The notes beneath the pieces were generated by a model, which searched no databases, was not told the origin of the DNA, and saw nothing but the letters and a program-made list of their open reading frames with translations. From DATAJX01 sp036261915 (GTDB lineage: Bacteria; Pseudomonadota; Alphaproteobacteria; UBA2136; UBA6156), in assembly GCA_036261915.1 (NCBI GenBank), contig DATAJX010000006.1:1-64000 (forward strand): 64,000 nucleotides of DNA. The letters run 5' to 3'. Shown piece after piece: positions 6,949 through 15,158 of this stretch. Positions within the stretch are counted from its first letter, which is position 1; each line of letters opens with the position of its first letter. The translations under genes were made by a program, and so were the position numbers.

Positions 6949-8048
6949 AGAGCTTCGGGCTCTGGCGCAATTGAGCGTGTTAATAAGGGAGCAGCAGGCC
7001 ATGCGGCTTGGAGAGCAGCAGCGTTCACTATAACCCTTGGGTGGCCGCGCCCTACTGTTGGCTGGGATGTGCTAAGGGCAATCAATTCCCGATAGCCTGC
7101 ATCACCAGGCATAACCAACATGTAATCAAAGGTTCGCAATTGACGTTCATAAAATACAATCACTGGCGGCGTACCGGTAGGATAGGTTTTTCCCCGTCCT
7201 TGGCTAATTTCGATCTTGTAGTTCCTGTTGCGCTCACTAAAAACTACTTGGCGAGCCTCTTCATCACTGGGATTGCCAGTGCTATCAACAGGGGTAAGGA
7301 ATACCCTTTGATTTTTATGATCTGAGACGTGGAAAAACTCTGCCATAACCGCTGCATTTAGGTGCAATTGTTGCCATCTACCCCCAGCGGCCGGAACTTG
7401 CGCTACAAGAACGCGACCGGTTACCGTTATCATTGCTGCTGCCGGTGTAGGCGCTGGAATAACCAGTGGGGGTGGGACCGCAGGCGTCTTTTTAGAAACC
7501 TTTATGATGTTCTTTGCTGCCTCAAGAAGGGCAGTATTATCAATGCTGCGGATTGAGGCCGCGTGACGGGTCATGAATGCATTTAGGCTTGCCAAATCAA
7601 CCGATTCACCCGGGTCGGTGCGGACCACCGTATAACCTTCGAAATTGGTGCGAAATCCACCTGGGGTGAGGTTTCCTGAACCGACAATGAGGGTTTGACG
7701 CCCATCCGCGTAGTCAAAGAGGGACAGTTTAGGGTGAAAGAGGCCCTTGAAGGCATTCCAGAAGACTCTAGGTTTGAACGAAGGATGCTTACCTTCGAAG
7801 TGCTGTAAACGCTCCAAGGTGGCGCGATTTGTAATAGCGTCGATACCAACGATAAGCTCGGCAACCCCTCCAGCATGAAGGAATCCTTCCATAGCTGTGT
7901 CGCTGAGAAGGTTATCTACTCCATTCCTGGATGCGAAGGCGTACATACCACGCCAGCGTGTCGAGCCTTCTACAGCGGCAATGATTGCTTCATAGAGATA
8001 AGTGGTTGCCGGATCAGTTGGGTCCTGAAGAGAAAAGGAAACCTCCAT
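6945..8048 (-). CDS. PLD-family nuclease, probable restriction endonuclease
   Basis: The 367-aa protein carries one phospholipase-D/HKD site: H105 and K107 in FHPKLSLFDY, then GSGNLTPGG at 123-131. A single HKD site followed by a C-terminal domain of about 170 residues is the layout of the metal-independent BfiI/NgoFVII-type endonucleases, which dimerise to build one active site. The C-terminal part (from about 205) begins with beta-rich sequence (ITVTGRVLVAQVP) and would be the DNA-recognition domain. The gene starts 11 bp after the m4C methylase stop and is last in the operon RHH, m6A methylase, m4C methylase, nuclease. Nuclease family is confident; restriction is inferred from context. Confidence 0.75.
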   Translation of the reverse strand: MEVSFSLQDPTDPATTYLYEAIIAAVEGSTRWRGMYAFASRNGVDNLLSDTAMEGFLHAGGVAELIVGIDAITNRATLERLQHFEGKHPSFKPRVFWNAFKGLFHPKLSLFDYADGRQTLIVGSGNLTPGGFRTNFEGYTVVRTDPGESVDLASLNAFMTRHAASIRSIDNTALLEAAKNIIKVSKKTPAVPPPLVIPAPTPAAAMITVTGRVLVAQVPAAGGRWQQLHLNAAVMAEFFHVSDHKNQRVFLTPVDSTGNPSDEEARQVVFSERNRNYKIEISQGRGKTYPTGTPPVIVFYERQLRTFDYMLVMPGDAGYRELIALSTSQPTVGRGHPRVIVNAAALQAAWPAAPLLTRSIAPEPEAL

Positions 8049-8059
8049 GGATGGATTCC

Positions 8060-8974
8060 TTAATCTAGGCTCAGACGTTCACCACTCAGGTCTTCAGGGG
8101 CCAACGCTGTCTCCAAGCCATTGATCATATCCGTATAATTACGAACTTTCGGTCCCTTTTTCTTGGTCTTGCTAGGTTTAGCGAAGATCAAGATGTACTC
8201 GTGAACATTTTTGAACAGGAAGTTTGGCGGATAGGGGTAACTTCCGAAGATCGGTCTCTGTTCGCCCGAAGATCCCCATTTACCGCCGGTGGCATCCTTC
8301 GACCAGATGATCTCATTTACCATGACAAAACCAAGACTGCGAAGTTGCACTGCAAAGTCCGTGGCAAGGGGGAATGTCAGCAGGCCGTGTTCAGTTTGCT
8401 GATTTACGTTGGCAGTAACCAAGCACATTTTTCTGCCTGGTTGAAGCACTCGATAGCATTCTTGAAAGACCGGTAGCATGGAAGCTAGGAACTCAGAGTA
8501 GCTTTGTTTTTGGCCGAGATTATCTGGAGAGCTGCCATAATCGGCTTTGTCCCAATAGGGGGGGCTTGTAATCACCAATCCCACACTATTGCTCTTGACC
8601 GAATCTAATTTACGGCTGTCACCATGAATAACTTCGAGTGGTTTGAAGTCATCAGCATGCCCATTGCGTAATGCAGCACATTCCTTCTTGATGATCTTCA
8701 CATACTCTTCATTTTGATCCACACAAATGGTCTTTCGGCCAAGAGGGATGGCGGCACGTGCTGTGGTGCCAGTTCCGGCGAAAGGATCGAGAACTGTTTC
8801 CCCGTAGTAGCTGAAGAGTTTGGTCAGTCTGTGCGGAATCTCGGGAGGGAATACTGCCGGGTGGTCAGAACGACCTTTATTCGCAATGGACCACACAGTC
8901 TTTGTATACTCACGCCATTCCTCAGCCGTGACTTTGCTCTTTTCCTTCATTTCCGGCGTGATGGGACGTTCCAA
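8060..8974 (-). CDS. DNA methyltransferase, TSPPY type (probable N4-cytosine)
   Basis: A TTG start at 8974 is supported by AGGAG ten bases upstream. The 304-aa product has HPAVFP (motif X-like, 38-43), the SAM-binding DPFAGTGTT at 63-71, the second-strand acidic ICVDQNEEY, and the catalytic TSPPYW at 136-141. SPPY is typical of N4-cytosine methylases. The C-terminal region with RPIFGSYPYPP and NVHEYILIFAKP closes the fold. It would protect host DNA against the adjacent PLD nuclease. Two methylases in one cluster may modify the two strands of an asymmetric site. Confidence 0.88.
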   Translation of the reverse strand: MERPITPEMKEKSKVTAEEWREYTKTVWSIANKGRSDHPAVFPPEIPHRLTKLFSYYGETVLDPFAGTGTTARAAIPLGRKTICVDQNEEYVKIIKKECAALRNGHADDFKPLEVIHGDSRKLDSVKSNSVGLVITSPPYWDKADYGSSPDNLGQKQSYSEFLASMLPVFQECYRVLQPGRKMCLVTANVNQQTEHGLLTFPLATDFAVQLRSLGFVMVNEIIWSKDATGGKWGSSGEQRPIFGSYPYPPNFLFKNVHEYILIFAKPSKTKKKGPKVRNYTDMINGLETALAPEDLSGERLSLD

Positions 8975-8991
8975 TTTATTCTTCTCCTAGA

Positions 8992-10962
8992 TTACTTTTG
9001 ATTGTGTGATTGAAAAATGCGTGCGTCTACAACTGTTCCCACAAAAGCCTTCAGGCTAGCGGCAAACTCGTCGCTGTGGCCGAGGGATTGTCGCAATAGC
9101 GCATCTATTTCCTGCCTGAGAGGAGAAAACGCGCGGGTGGGGAAAGCAAATGTCACTCGACCCCGGTTCGAACTCTTGAGGGGGGTACGACGGGCTTCGT
9201 CCCATAGTTTTTGTCCCAGGTCAGCCAATGCCCCGAGGCGTTTCTTATCAAGATCGCCCACAGGTAAGTTTAGAAGATGGGACAGATTAACGTGGAAGCC
9301 GTCTCCTTGGACATACCACCACCAGAATGAGAAATCGCTTGAGAGGATGGCATAGATGGCGGCGGAGACCTCTTCATCCAGACCTGTAAGGCAATGCAGC
9401 GCGTTTTCTGAGAGCTGCTCACCGGGAGAAAGAGGGAGAACTGTTGCCCTTGCCACATTAAGGAAATTATATGCTGTTGGTCCAACCAGAACCTCTGTTT
9501 TATGTGCGTTGGGCAATTTGCGTAGTTCGGTCTTTCCTGAAGTTAGGATAAAACTGCCAAGTGTTGTTGAATCTTCAAGGAGACTCAAAGCCTGCGCTTG
9601 GGCTGCTCCTCTGATCTTAGGGATTCCAAGCTGAATGGGTATACTGCTGATATCCGTAAAATCAATACTGGATAAAAGGGCTTCGCGTTCTGTTCCTCGC
9701 CAGCGACGCAGGGGACCAGCCATGACGCGGTGTCTTTCACCAGGCTGGCTGTTACGTAATATAATTGTATTGCGGGTTTTGACATCCTCGCCAAATAGAG
9801 CGTGCGGCTCGCGGTCAAAGAAGGCGAATCGCCACAATCCCGGCGTCCTCTCAATAAGCTCACGGCAGGCACGGAATTGCTCTCCGGTATTGCAGGCAAG
9901 GGATAGAGGGATAACCATGGCACCTGAACCATCTGTTCGCCCTAGGCGGATTATTTGCTCCACAAACAGAGGGTATAGATTTGCTGTATCTCGCCCTGTA
10001 AGTGTTTTTAAACGTGTCGTTAATTCGGCCATGTCGCTCCGTGGGCCAATGGCAGCATAGGGGGGATTCCCAAGGATAATATCGGCTCCATCTTGCAAGG
10101 CAGGGAAATGACGTCCCAAAGACCCATTTTCCCGATCCAATGAAAGTCCATCAACCTCAACTAGATTCGAGCGGAGCCGCTGCCATGCTTCCGCAGGAAC
10201 CATGCCCACAGGAAGGTCTTCCAGCACATCATTAAGCAACACAAAAGCTGCACCATCTAATGCAAAGGCATCAATATCTGAGCCAAAGAGGAAATTTGAC
10301 GCAATCTCATATGCTGAAAGGGTGGAATACTTATGGCTTAGCTGACCTAAGGCCGCTCTTAGGAACACACCTGTGCCAACGGCTGGATCAAGGATAGTTG
10401 GGGGCTCCCTGCCAATTGGGGAGGAGAGTACCGCTGTGGTCATGTAATTTGCGACATCTGCAGGTGTGTAGAAGACGCCATTGGCCTTTTTATGTGCTCT
10501 GGCAGCCGCTGTGCCAGGAGATTTCTTTACACTTAGCCGACTGCCAGGGCCATGGGCGTCAATAATGTAAGGAAGCAGGTCATTTACCTTTGCGTCGCAA
10601 ACAACAGCAGAAAGGCCATCAATCAGATCTGGTACAATATTCTCTGCATTGACGTCAGTTCGTTGGAAAAATCTTTCAAGACAAATATTGGGTTGGAGTT
10701 TTTCTGGAGAGTTCGTTGCCTTATGAAAAGTGAGGCATATTGCCACGATATGCCAAGCTTCCCGCTCTGAATAAAAGCGGCTTTGTGGTTGGGGGAGAAT
10801 GCCAATCGCTTCCCGTAAGGGTTTAGATATAGCGCGTTTCTGGAGAGCTTTAACCGTATGACGTATAGGCAAGGCTAATTCTTCCACAGCCGTTGAAAGG
10901 ACATACCCTTTGCGAGGTATAGCGTGTTCGTTGCCTGTGGAGCGAGGTTTGAGAGAATTCAC
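8992..10962 (-). CDS. N6-adenine DNA methyltransferase, Eco57I-like
   Basis: This 656-aa protein starts at GTG 10962, overlapping the RHH gene stop (GTGA). Motifs are GVFYTP at 162-167, the SAM loop DPAVGTG at 192-198, and catalytic NPPY at 299-302 within ILGNPPYAAIG. The C-terminal third, with SGKTELRKLPN and a FSFWWWYVQGDGFHVN segment, is the likely target-recognition domain. The order is that of gamma-class N6-adenine methylases fused to a TRD. No helicase or separate specificity subunit is nearby, so a classical Type I or III system is unlikely. Confidence 0.85.
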   Translation of the reverse strand: MNSLKPRSTGNEHAIPRKGYVLSTAVEELALPIRHTVKALQKRAISKPLREAIGILPQPQSRFYSEREAWHIVAICLTFHKATNSPEKLQPNICLERFFQRTDVNAENIVPDLIDGLSAVVCDAKVNDLLPYIIDAHGPGSRLSVKKSPGTAAARAHKKANGVFYTPADVANYMTTAVLSSPIGREPPTILDPAVGTGVFLRAALGQLSHKYSTLSAYEIASNFLFGSDIDAFALDGAAFVLLNDVLEDLPVGMVPAEAWQRLRSNLVEVDGLSLDRENGSLGRHFPALQDGADIILGNPPYAAIGPRSDMAELTTRLKTLTGRDTANLYPLFVEQIIRLGRTDGSGAMVIPLSLACNTGEQFRACRELIERTPGLWRFAFFDREPHALFGEDVKTRNTIILRNSQPGERHRVMAGPLRRWRGTEREALLSSIDFTDISSIPIQLGIPKIRGAAQAQALSLLEDSTTLGSFILTSGKTELRKLPNAHKTEVLVGPTAYNFLNVARATVLPLSPGEQLSENALHCLTGLDEEVSAAIYAILSSDFSFWWWYVQGDGFHVNLSHLLNLPVGDLDKKRLGALADLGQKLWDEARRTPLKSSNRGRVTFAFPTRAFSPLRQEIDALLRQSLGHSDEFAASLKAFVGTVVDARIFQSHNQK

Positions 10963-11201
10963 TGGGAAGCTCCGCGTGTATTCTCATTAGACCTAACCTG
11001 AACAGACGGCCTGTCACGTGCCGTGAGGTACTGCTTTATGCAATCGCGGATGACCCATGCGATTGAAACGCGCTGTTGTGCTGCAATAGCCTCCAGTTCT
11101 GCCATGTCACTGGCATCGGCGGTAAATGTTGTGCGCGTGGTGTGTGCCTCACGGGAAGATTTTGTTATTACCATGCGGGATGCCTTTTTCGTTTGCATCA
11201 C
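10959..11201 (-). CDS. Ribbon-helix-helix regulator
   Basis: The 80-aa protein has a basic N-terminal tail, a short beta strand (TTRTTFTADASD) and helices LEAIAAQQRVSIAWVIRDCI, which is the ribbon-helix-helix pattern of CopG/Arc repressors. It is first in the methylase/nuclease operon and lies 81 bp from the divergent ATPase gene. It therefore probably sets the timing or level of the restriction-modification genes, as controller proteins do in other systems. That role is inferred. Confidence 0.7.
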   Translation of the reverse strand: MMQTKKASRMVITKSSREAHTTRTTFTADASDMAELEAIAAQQRVSIAWVIRDCIKQYLTARDRPSVQVRSNENTRGASQ

Positions 11202-11282
11202 TCTGCATCAGAATGATGAATAAGTGGAGAGGGAGGGATAAAATCATGCCCTAAAGGCTGGCAACCATAACTGTTTGAGAAT
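11202..11282. promoter_or_regulatory. Divergent promoter region between RHH and ATPase genes
   Basis: This 81-bp gap must hold promoters for both the defence operon and the ATPase gene. I see no strong inverted repeat. An A/G-rich patch (GTGGAGAGGGAGGGAT) is the only obvious feature. It is a likely target for the RHH protein. Confidence 0.4.
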
Positions 11283-13598
11283 ATGTTTTTACTGGGCATG
11301 AGAGGAAAAGCGCCAGTGGTTACATTGAAAAAACTCGTATCAGTCAACTCTCTTGGCCGGTTCAAAAATTATTCCGCCGCTGGCGATGTTGAGCTGAGTC
11401 GTCTGAACCTTATCTATGGCGAGAACGGCAAAGGTAAGACAACGGTTTGTGCCATGTTACGCTCTTTGGCAACGGGTAACCCGGCGGCAATGATTGGACG
11501 GCGCTCTCTTGGTCAAGCTTCCAATCCGGATGCCCATATTCTTCTTAGTTCTGGGCAGGCAACATTCAAAAATGGCCAATGGTCCCAAAAAGTCGAAAAT
11601 ATGGAGATTTTCGACCAAACCTACATTGCAGAAAATGTCTATTCTGGTGAGCGTGTGGGTAATGATCAGCGAAAAAATCTTTATCGCGTGATTGTAGGCC
11701 AGCAGGGGGTACAACTGGCAGAACAGCTCGATAAAATAAATGAGAATGGCCGAAAGTTACAGGCTGATATTCGTCAGAAACGGAAAACGCTTGAAGCGAT
11801 ACTGGGGGAAATCAAAGTTGATGATTTCCTGGTCTATACGGCTCCTGCCGACTTAGGTGACCAAATTGCTGCTGTGGAAAAGTCCGTACAAATTGCTCAA
11901 GATTCTGGGCAACTGAAGGTTGCCGCAGGCTTGGCTACTTTGGTGTTACCCAAGACAATCTCTAATCTAGAGCTCATTTTGGCAAAATCTCTCGAAGGCG
12001 TTTCGAATAATGCAGAAAATGCCGTAAAAACCCACCTTGCCGCACATAATATGAAGAGCAGCGATCAAGAATGGCTCAGCAAGGGAATGGGTTTTGATGC
12101 TGAAACGGGTTGCCCTTACTGCGGGCAATCTCTTCAGGATGTTACCCTAATTCAGGCATATAAAGATCTGTTTAGTAAAGCTTATCGTGATCTGAAACAA
12201 GAAATCACGGTAGAAGGTCAAGGTGTAAGCCAACGCTTTGGTGAAGGAATTATTGCTCAGTTATTGAATACTATTGAAAAAAATGATACTCAGCAGGCTT
12301 TCTGGGCCAGCCAATTGGTATTGGAGCCAGTCCCGCCGCTAGACATAAAAGATTTAGAGGCATCACTTTCACAATATCGTGAGACATCACTGGCGGTATT
12401 GAGAACAAAAATATCGGCGCCACTGGAAGAATTATCTATTCCACAGGATGTTCTAGACGCGACAAAGACCTTTGATGAGTGGATAGCGAAAATTACAACT
12501 TATAATGCTGCAATTACTGCGGCCAACCAACAGATTGATAAATTTAAGACTGGATTGGTGCAGGCGGATGTTAGCAAGGCGCAAAAAGACCTGAAGAAAT
12601 TACAGACGCTAAAGTCGCGCAATGAACCAAAAATCAATGATTTATGTAATGAGCTTATCAAAATTGAGAAAGAGAAGGCAGCCCTAGAAACTCAGCGGGA
12701 ACAGGTTAAAGCAAGTTTAGATGCCTATGGGGAGAAATTCACAAAGGCGTACCAACACAGAATTAACGCATATTTAGATAATTTTGGTGCCAATTTCCGT
12801 ATTGCGGAAGTTGATCATAACTACGTTGGTGGGGTGAACGCGAAATATAATTTAGTAATCAACGGAACCTCTATTCCACTGGGGGATGAGAACACTCCTA
12901 TTTCTGAACCTAGTTTTAGAAATACACTTAGTGCCGGTGATAAGAGCACATTAGCATTAGCCTTTTTCCTTGCTCAGCTTGATGAAGATGCCAATGCAGC
13001 TAACAAGGTAATTGTGTTTGACGATCCGTTTAGTAGCCAGGACAGATTCCGGCGGACGCAAACCCAACTTGAGATTCTTACCCGTGCTGGTATTGCTGCC
13101 CAAACGTTTGTCTTTTCCCACGATGCCGCATTCCTGGTTGACCTTAATGAGAAGGCGGTGGGTTTCAATGTTAAGGCGTTACGAGTAATTCCCGTGGGTG
13201 ATGAACACTCTACGATTTCGGAATGTAATTTGTCAGATCTTTGCAAACCAACACAACTGGCAATGATTGAGTCGATGATGCGGTACCGTCAAAGTGGCTC
13301 CCTATCTGGTCATAAGCCTGAGGATATTGTCCAAAAGCTTCGTCCTGTACTGGAAGCGCACTGCTCCAACACCTGCCCAACCGCTTTCGGCGCAACTAAT
13401 AATTTGGGAGGTATGGTTGGGGAAATCAGAGATAAAGGAAATGCCCACACGCTATTTCCAATTCTGAAGGACCTGCATGAAATCAATGAATTCTCAAAGA
13501 AACATCACCACGATGATGGTTCTGTGAATGGGCCAATCGATGAAACTGAATTGCTGGTTTATTCTCGGCGTACCCTCCGGATTGTAGGTGCCCTTTAA
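11283..13598 (+). CDS. PrrC/RloC-like AAA ATPase with CxxC hook
   Basis: The 771-aa protein has an SMC/ABC-type ATPase split around a coiled coil. The P-loop GENGKGKT is at 46-53 and the Walker B/D-loop VIVFDDPFSSQD has its aspartates near 580. A helical middle region holds CPYCGQ at 277-282, a zinc-hook-like CxxC. This is the AAA_13 architecture of PrrC and RloC anticodon nucleases. Near the C-terminus Arg687, Glu691 and His722 have a spacing close to the Arg-Glu-His triad described for PrrC, followed by HHHDD at 741-745. RloC proteins combine this layout with a zinc hook. tRNA cleavage is inferred; it could be a different AAA_13 defence ATPase. A second possible start is ATG 11298. Confidence 0.75.
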   Translation: MFLLGMRGKAPVVTLKKLVSVNSLGRFKNYSAAGDVELSRLNLIYGENGKGKTTVCAMLRSLATGNPAAMIGRRSLGQASNPDAHILLSSGQATFKNGQWSQKVENMEIFDQTYIAENVYSGERVGNDQRKNLYRVIVGQQGVQLAEQLDKINENGRKLQADIRQKRKTLEAILGEIKVDDFLVYTAPADLGDQIAAVEKSVQIAQDSGQLKVAAGLATLVLPKTISNLELILAKSLEGVSNNAENAVKTHLAAHNMKSSDQEWLSKGMGFDAETGCPYCGQSLQDVTLIQAYKDLFSKAYRDLKQEITVEGQGVSQRFGEGIIAQLLNTIEKNDTQQAFWASQLVLEPVPPLDIKDLEASLSQYRETSLAVLRTKISAPLEELSIPQDVLDATKTFDEWIAKITTYNAAITAANQQIDKFKTGLVQADVSKAQKDLKKLQTLKSRNEPKINDLCNELIKIEKEKAALETQREQVKASLDAYGEKFTKAYQHRINAYLDNFGANFRIAEVDHNYVGGVNAKYNLVINGTSIPLGDENTPISEPSFRNTLSAGDKSTLALAFFLAQLDEDANAANKVIVFDDPFSSQDRFRRTQTQLEILTRAGIAAQTFVFSHDAAFLVDLNEKAVGFNVKALRVIPVGDEHSTISECNLSDLCKPTQLAMIESMMRYRQSGSLSGHKPEDIVQKLRPVLEAHCSNTCPTAFGATNNLGGMVGEIRDKGNAHTLFPILKDLHEINEFSKKHHHDDGSVNGPIDETELLVYSRRTLRIVGAL

Positions 13599-13640
13599 GG
13601 GTGTCCTTTTTCCTTAAGGAAAAGCTGATAGCCTTTCTTT
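13591..13640. terminator. Palindromic region between convergent genes
   Basis: The palindromes CCCTTTAAGGG (13591-13601) and TTTTCCTTAAGGAAAA (13608-13623) follow the ATPase stop, then another TTTTCCTTAA run. They lie between convergent genes and probably act as a bidirectional transcription stop. The structure is not a canonical GC-rich terminator. Confidence 0.45.
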
Positions 13641-13643
13641 TCC

Positions 13644-13865
13644 TTAATCTTGGGTTGCCATCAGAATATGACAGACGGTTTGGCTAGCCTTTACTGTTGG
13701 TTTTATTGTCTCGACGAGGAGTTTTACCGCTAGGTCTGTTTTATCGTTCCTGGTGGCTTTCAGGGCCAGGGCGGTTAGGTCAGCAACCCGCTGGAAGTGG
13801 CGGTGGGCTTTTTCCAGGTTGGCGATCAGGGCTTCTTCTGGGGATTTGGGCTTCTGTTTTGGCAT
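13644..13865 (-). CDS. Small hypothetical protein, 73 aa
   Basis: The product MPKQKPKSPEEALIANLEKA and onward is basic, helical and without a recognised domain. A purine-rich GAAAGGAGCC lies just before ATG 13865, giving a good ribosome binding site. Two TTCCAAAATGGAA palindromes 55 to 110 bp upstream look like operators for this gene. It is the last accessory gene before the core chromosome. Confidence 0.55.
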   Translation of the reverse strand: MPKQKPKSPEEALIANLEKAHRHFQRVADLTALALKATRNDKTDLAVKLLVETIKPTVKASQTVCHILMATQD

Positions 13866-13920
13866 GGTGGCTCCTTTCGGGCCATCAACGCTTCATTCCA
13901 GTGGGTTATCAAGGGGCATG

Positions 13921-13975
13921 GGTTCCAAAATGGAACCTGTGGGGTACCCACCGCCAGTTGTTTCCAAAATGGAAA
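13921..13975 (-). promoter_or_regulatory. Paired TTCCAAAATGGAA palindromes
   Basis: GGTTCCA-AAA-TGGAACC (13921-13937) and TTTCCA-AAA-TGGAAA (13961-13975) share the core TTCCAAAATGGAA. Their centres are 39 bp apart, close to four helical turns. They lie upstream of the minus-strand 73-aa gene in an otherwise gene-free stretch (13866-14149), so they are probably a two-site operator. The binding protein is unknown. Confidence 0.5.
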
Positions 13976-14132
13976 TACCTGCCGGGATGGCCCGTCATCA
14001 GGTGGGGTTTGAATCCTTCTCGAAGGGCGGGCGATATGCGGCGGAATGGGAGGGGGTGCGGGCGTCAGGGGTAGTCAGTGGAATGGTGCCGGTGTGGGCC
14101 GCCGGTATGGTGTCCCGTTCCGGGAGGCGGTT

Positions 14133-14142
14133 CCGCAACCAA
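14133..14142 (+). repeat. 10-bp copy of the tRNA-fMet 3' end (CCGCAACCAA)
   Basis: CCGCAACCAA here exactly matches 541-550, the end of the tRNA fragment plus one base. The two copies are direct repeats bounding about 13.6 kb of accessory DNA, just outside the first core gene. A ten-base match may be chance, so this is only a candidate island border. Confidence 0.25.
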
Positions 14143-14149
14143 TTATTCC

Positions 14150-14177
14150 AAAGCCGCCGGTATGGCGGCTTTTTTTA
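14150..14177. terminator. Hairpin terminator at the PAP2 gene end
   Basis: Stem AAAGCCGCC/GGCGGCTTT with loop GGTAT is followed by eight Ts on the plus strand. On the minus strand it follows the PAP2 stop directly, so it can stop transcription from both sides. Confidence 0.75.
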
Positions 14178-14912
14178 CTTCCGGTCGCCTTTCAAACTGC
14201 CCCGCCGCTGCAACCAAAGGGCAACCACCCAGCACAGCATGGCCCAGGCGGCGCCCAGCGCCCAACCGGCCAGCACGTCGGTGGGGTAATGCACACCCAG
14301 GTACACGCGGCTGAACCCCACCGCCACGGTGCACAGCAGCGCCAGCCCCATGATGAACAGCCGCAGGCGGTAGCTGCTTTCCACCCGCGCCAGCAACACC
14401 CCAAGCGTCAGGTATGTCACCGCCGACAGCATGGCATGCCCGCTGGGGAAGCTGGCGGTGGTGGTTTCCACAATATGCGCCACAAAATCGGGCCTCGGGC
14501 GGTCAAACAGGTTTTTAAGCACGGTGCTTATCAAGGTGCCGCCGCTCACCGCCGCCAGTACCAGCCACGCGCTGCCGCGCTTGCGCGCCAGCAGCAGGTA
14601 AACCACCGCTGCCAGCGTAATGAACGCCAGCACGGTGGTGCTGCCCAAACTGGTGATGTCGGTAAACATCGTTTCCACCCAGCGCGGACCAATCGGGTCG
14701 GCGGTGTCGGTGGGGCTGCGCAGCGCCAGCAAAATGCCTTTGTCGAAGCGCATGGTATCGCCTTCCAGCATCTCGTCGGCCAGGCTGCCAAAGCACAGCA
14801 CCAGCGCGGTGGGCACAAACAGCGCCAGCAGCAGCAATACCTCCGAGCGGTTCAGGTGGGTTTTCAGCCAGCGGTACAAGCGGTCAGCCATCATGCCGCT
14901 ACCATTTGGCAT
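14175..14912 (-). CDS. PAP2-family membrane phosphatase
   Basis: This 245-aa membrane protein contains the three PAP2 phosphatase motifs: KNLFDRPRP, PSGHAML and SRVYLGVHYPTD. Five to six hydrophobic segments surround them, and the active site should face the periplasm. Such enzymes dephosphorylate undecaprenyl diphosphate, lipid A or phosphatidylglycerol phosphate; the sequence alone does not separate these. ATG 14912 has AAGG ten bases upstream; MMADRL at 14894 is an alternative start. It stands alone between a terminator and the island. Confidence 0.85.
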   Translation of the reverse strand: MPNGSGMMADRLYRWLKTHLNRSEVLLLLALFVPTALVLCFGSLADEMLEGDTMRFDKGILLALRSPTDTADPIGPRWVETMFTDITSLGSTTVLAFITLAAVVYLLLARKRGSAWLVLAAVSGGTLISTVLKNLFDRPRPDFVAHIVETTTASFPSGHAMLSAVTYLTLGVLLARVESSYRLRLFIMGLALLCTVAVGFSRVYLGVHYPTDVLAGWALGAAWAMLCWVVALWLQRRGSLKGDRK

Positions 14913-14933
14913 TTGGCGGGCCTTGGCAATTGC

Positions 14934-14955
14934 AAAAAAGGGGCCCGCAGGCCCC
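14934..14955 (-). terminator. Terminator after the 53-aa gene
   Basis: On the minus strand GGGGCC-TGCG-GGCCCC is followed by six Ts. It lies nine bases after the stop of the small gene at 14964-15125, and so separates that gene from PAP2. Confidence 0.8.
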
Positions 14956-14963
14956 TTCCCTTG

Positions 14964-15125
14964 TCAGCAACCGCAAGGCATTTCGGCCTGGCCGGTAGGC
15001 CTGCCCATCAGCCACGGCTGGCTCAGGTCGTAGCCGGGCAGCGAATAGCTGTCGGCGGCGATCAGCATGGCCTGCGTCTGGCAGCTGTTCATGTTCAACG
15101 GTTGTTGTTGCTGTTGGGGTTGCAT
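14964..15125 (-). CDS. 53-aa Gln-rich, Cys-containing small protein
   Basis: ATG 15125 follows AAGGAGG with seven bases between, one of the best ribosome binding sites in the window, and the gene ends at its own terminator. The product starts MQPQQQQQPLNMNSCQTQ, has a polar middle (ADSYSLPGYDLSQPW) and ends EMPCGC, giving three cysteines in all. I recognise no family. The terminal CGC and the internal Cys could bind metal or form disulfides, but there is no signal peptide. It sits 33 bp downstream of the SDR gene and may share its ArsR-controlled transcript. Confidence 0.65.
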   Translation of the reverse strand: MQPQQQQQPLNMNSCQTQAMLIAADSYSLPGYDLSQPWLMGRPTGQAEMPCGC

Positions 15126-15158
15126 GATGTGCCTCCTTGTTATTGTTATGCGCAGCGC

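Noticed and set aside
14003..14030. GGGTTTGAATCC as a possible tRNA T arm
   Set aside because: The loop is not a T-loop consensus and no other tRNA arm can be folded around it.
1..14150. Insertion sequences or transposases
   Set aside because: No DDE, HUH or IS-type transposase and no terminal inverted repeats with target duplications were seen; the only recombinase is the serine type.
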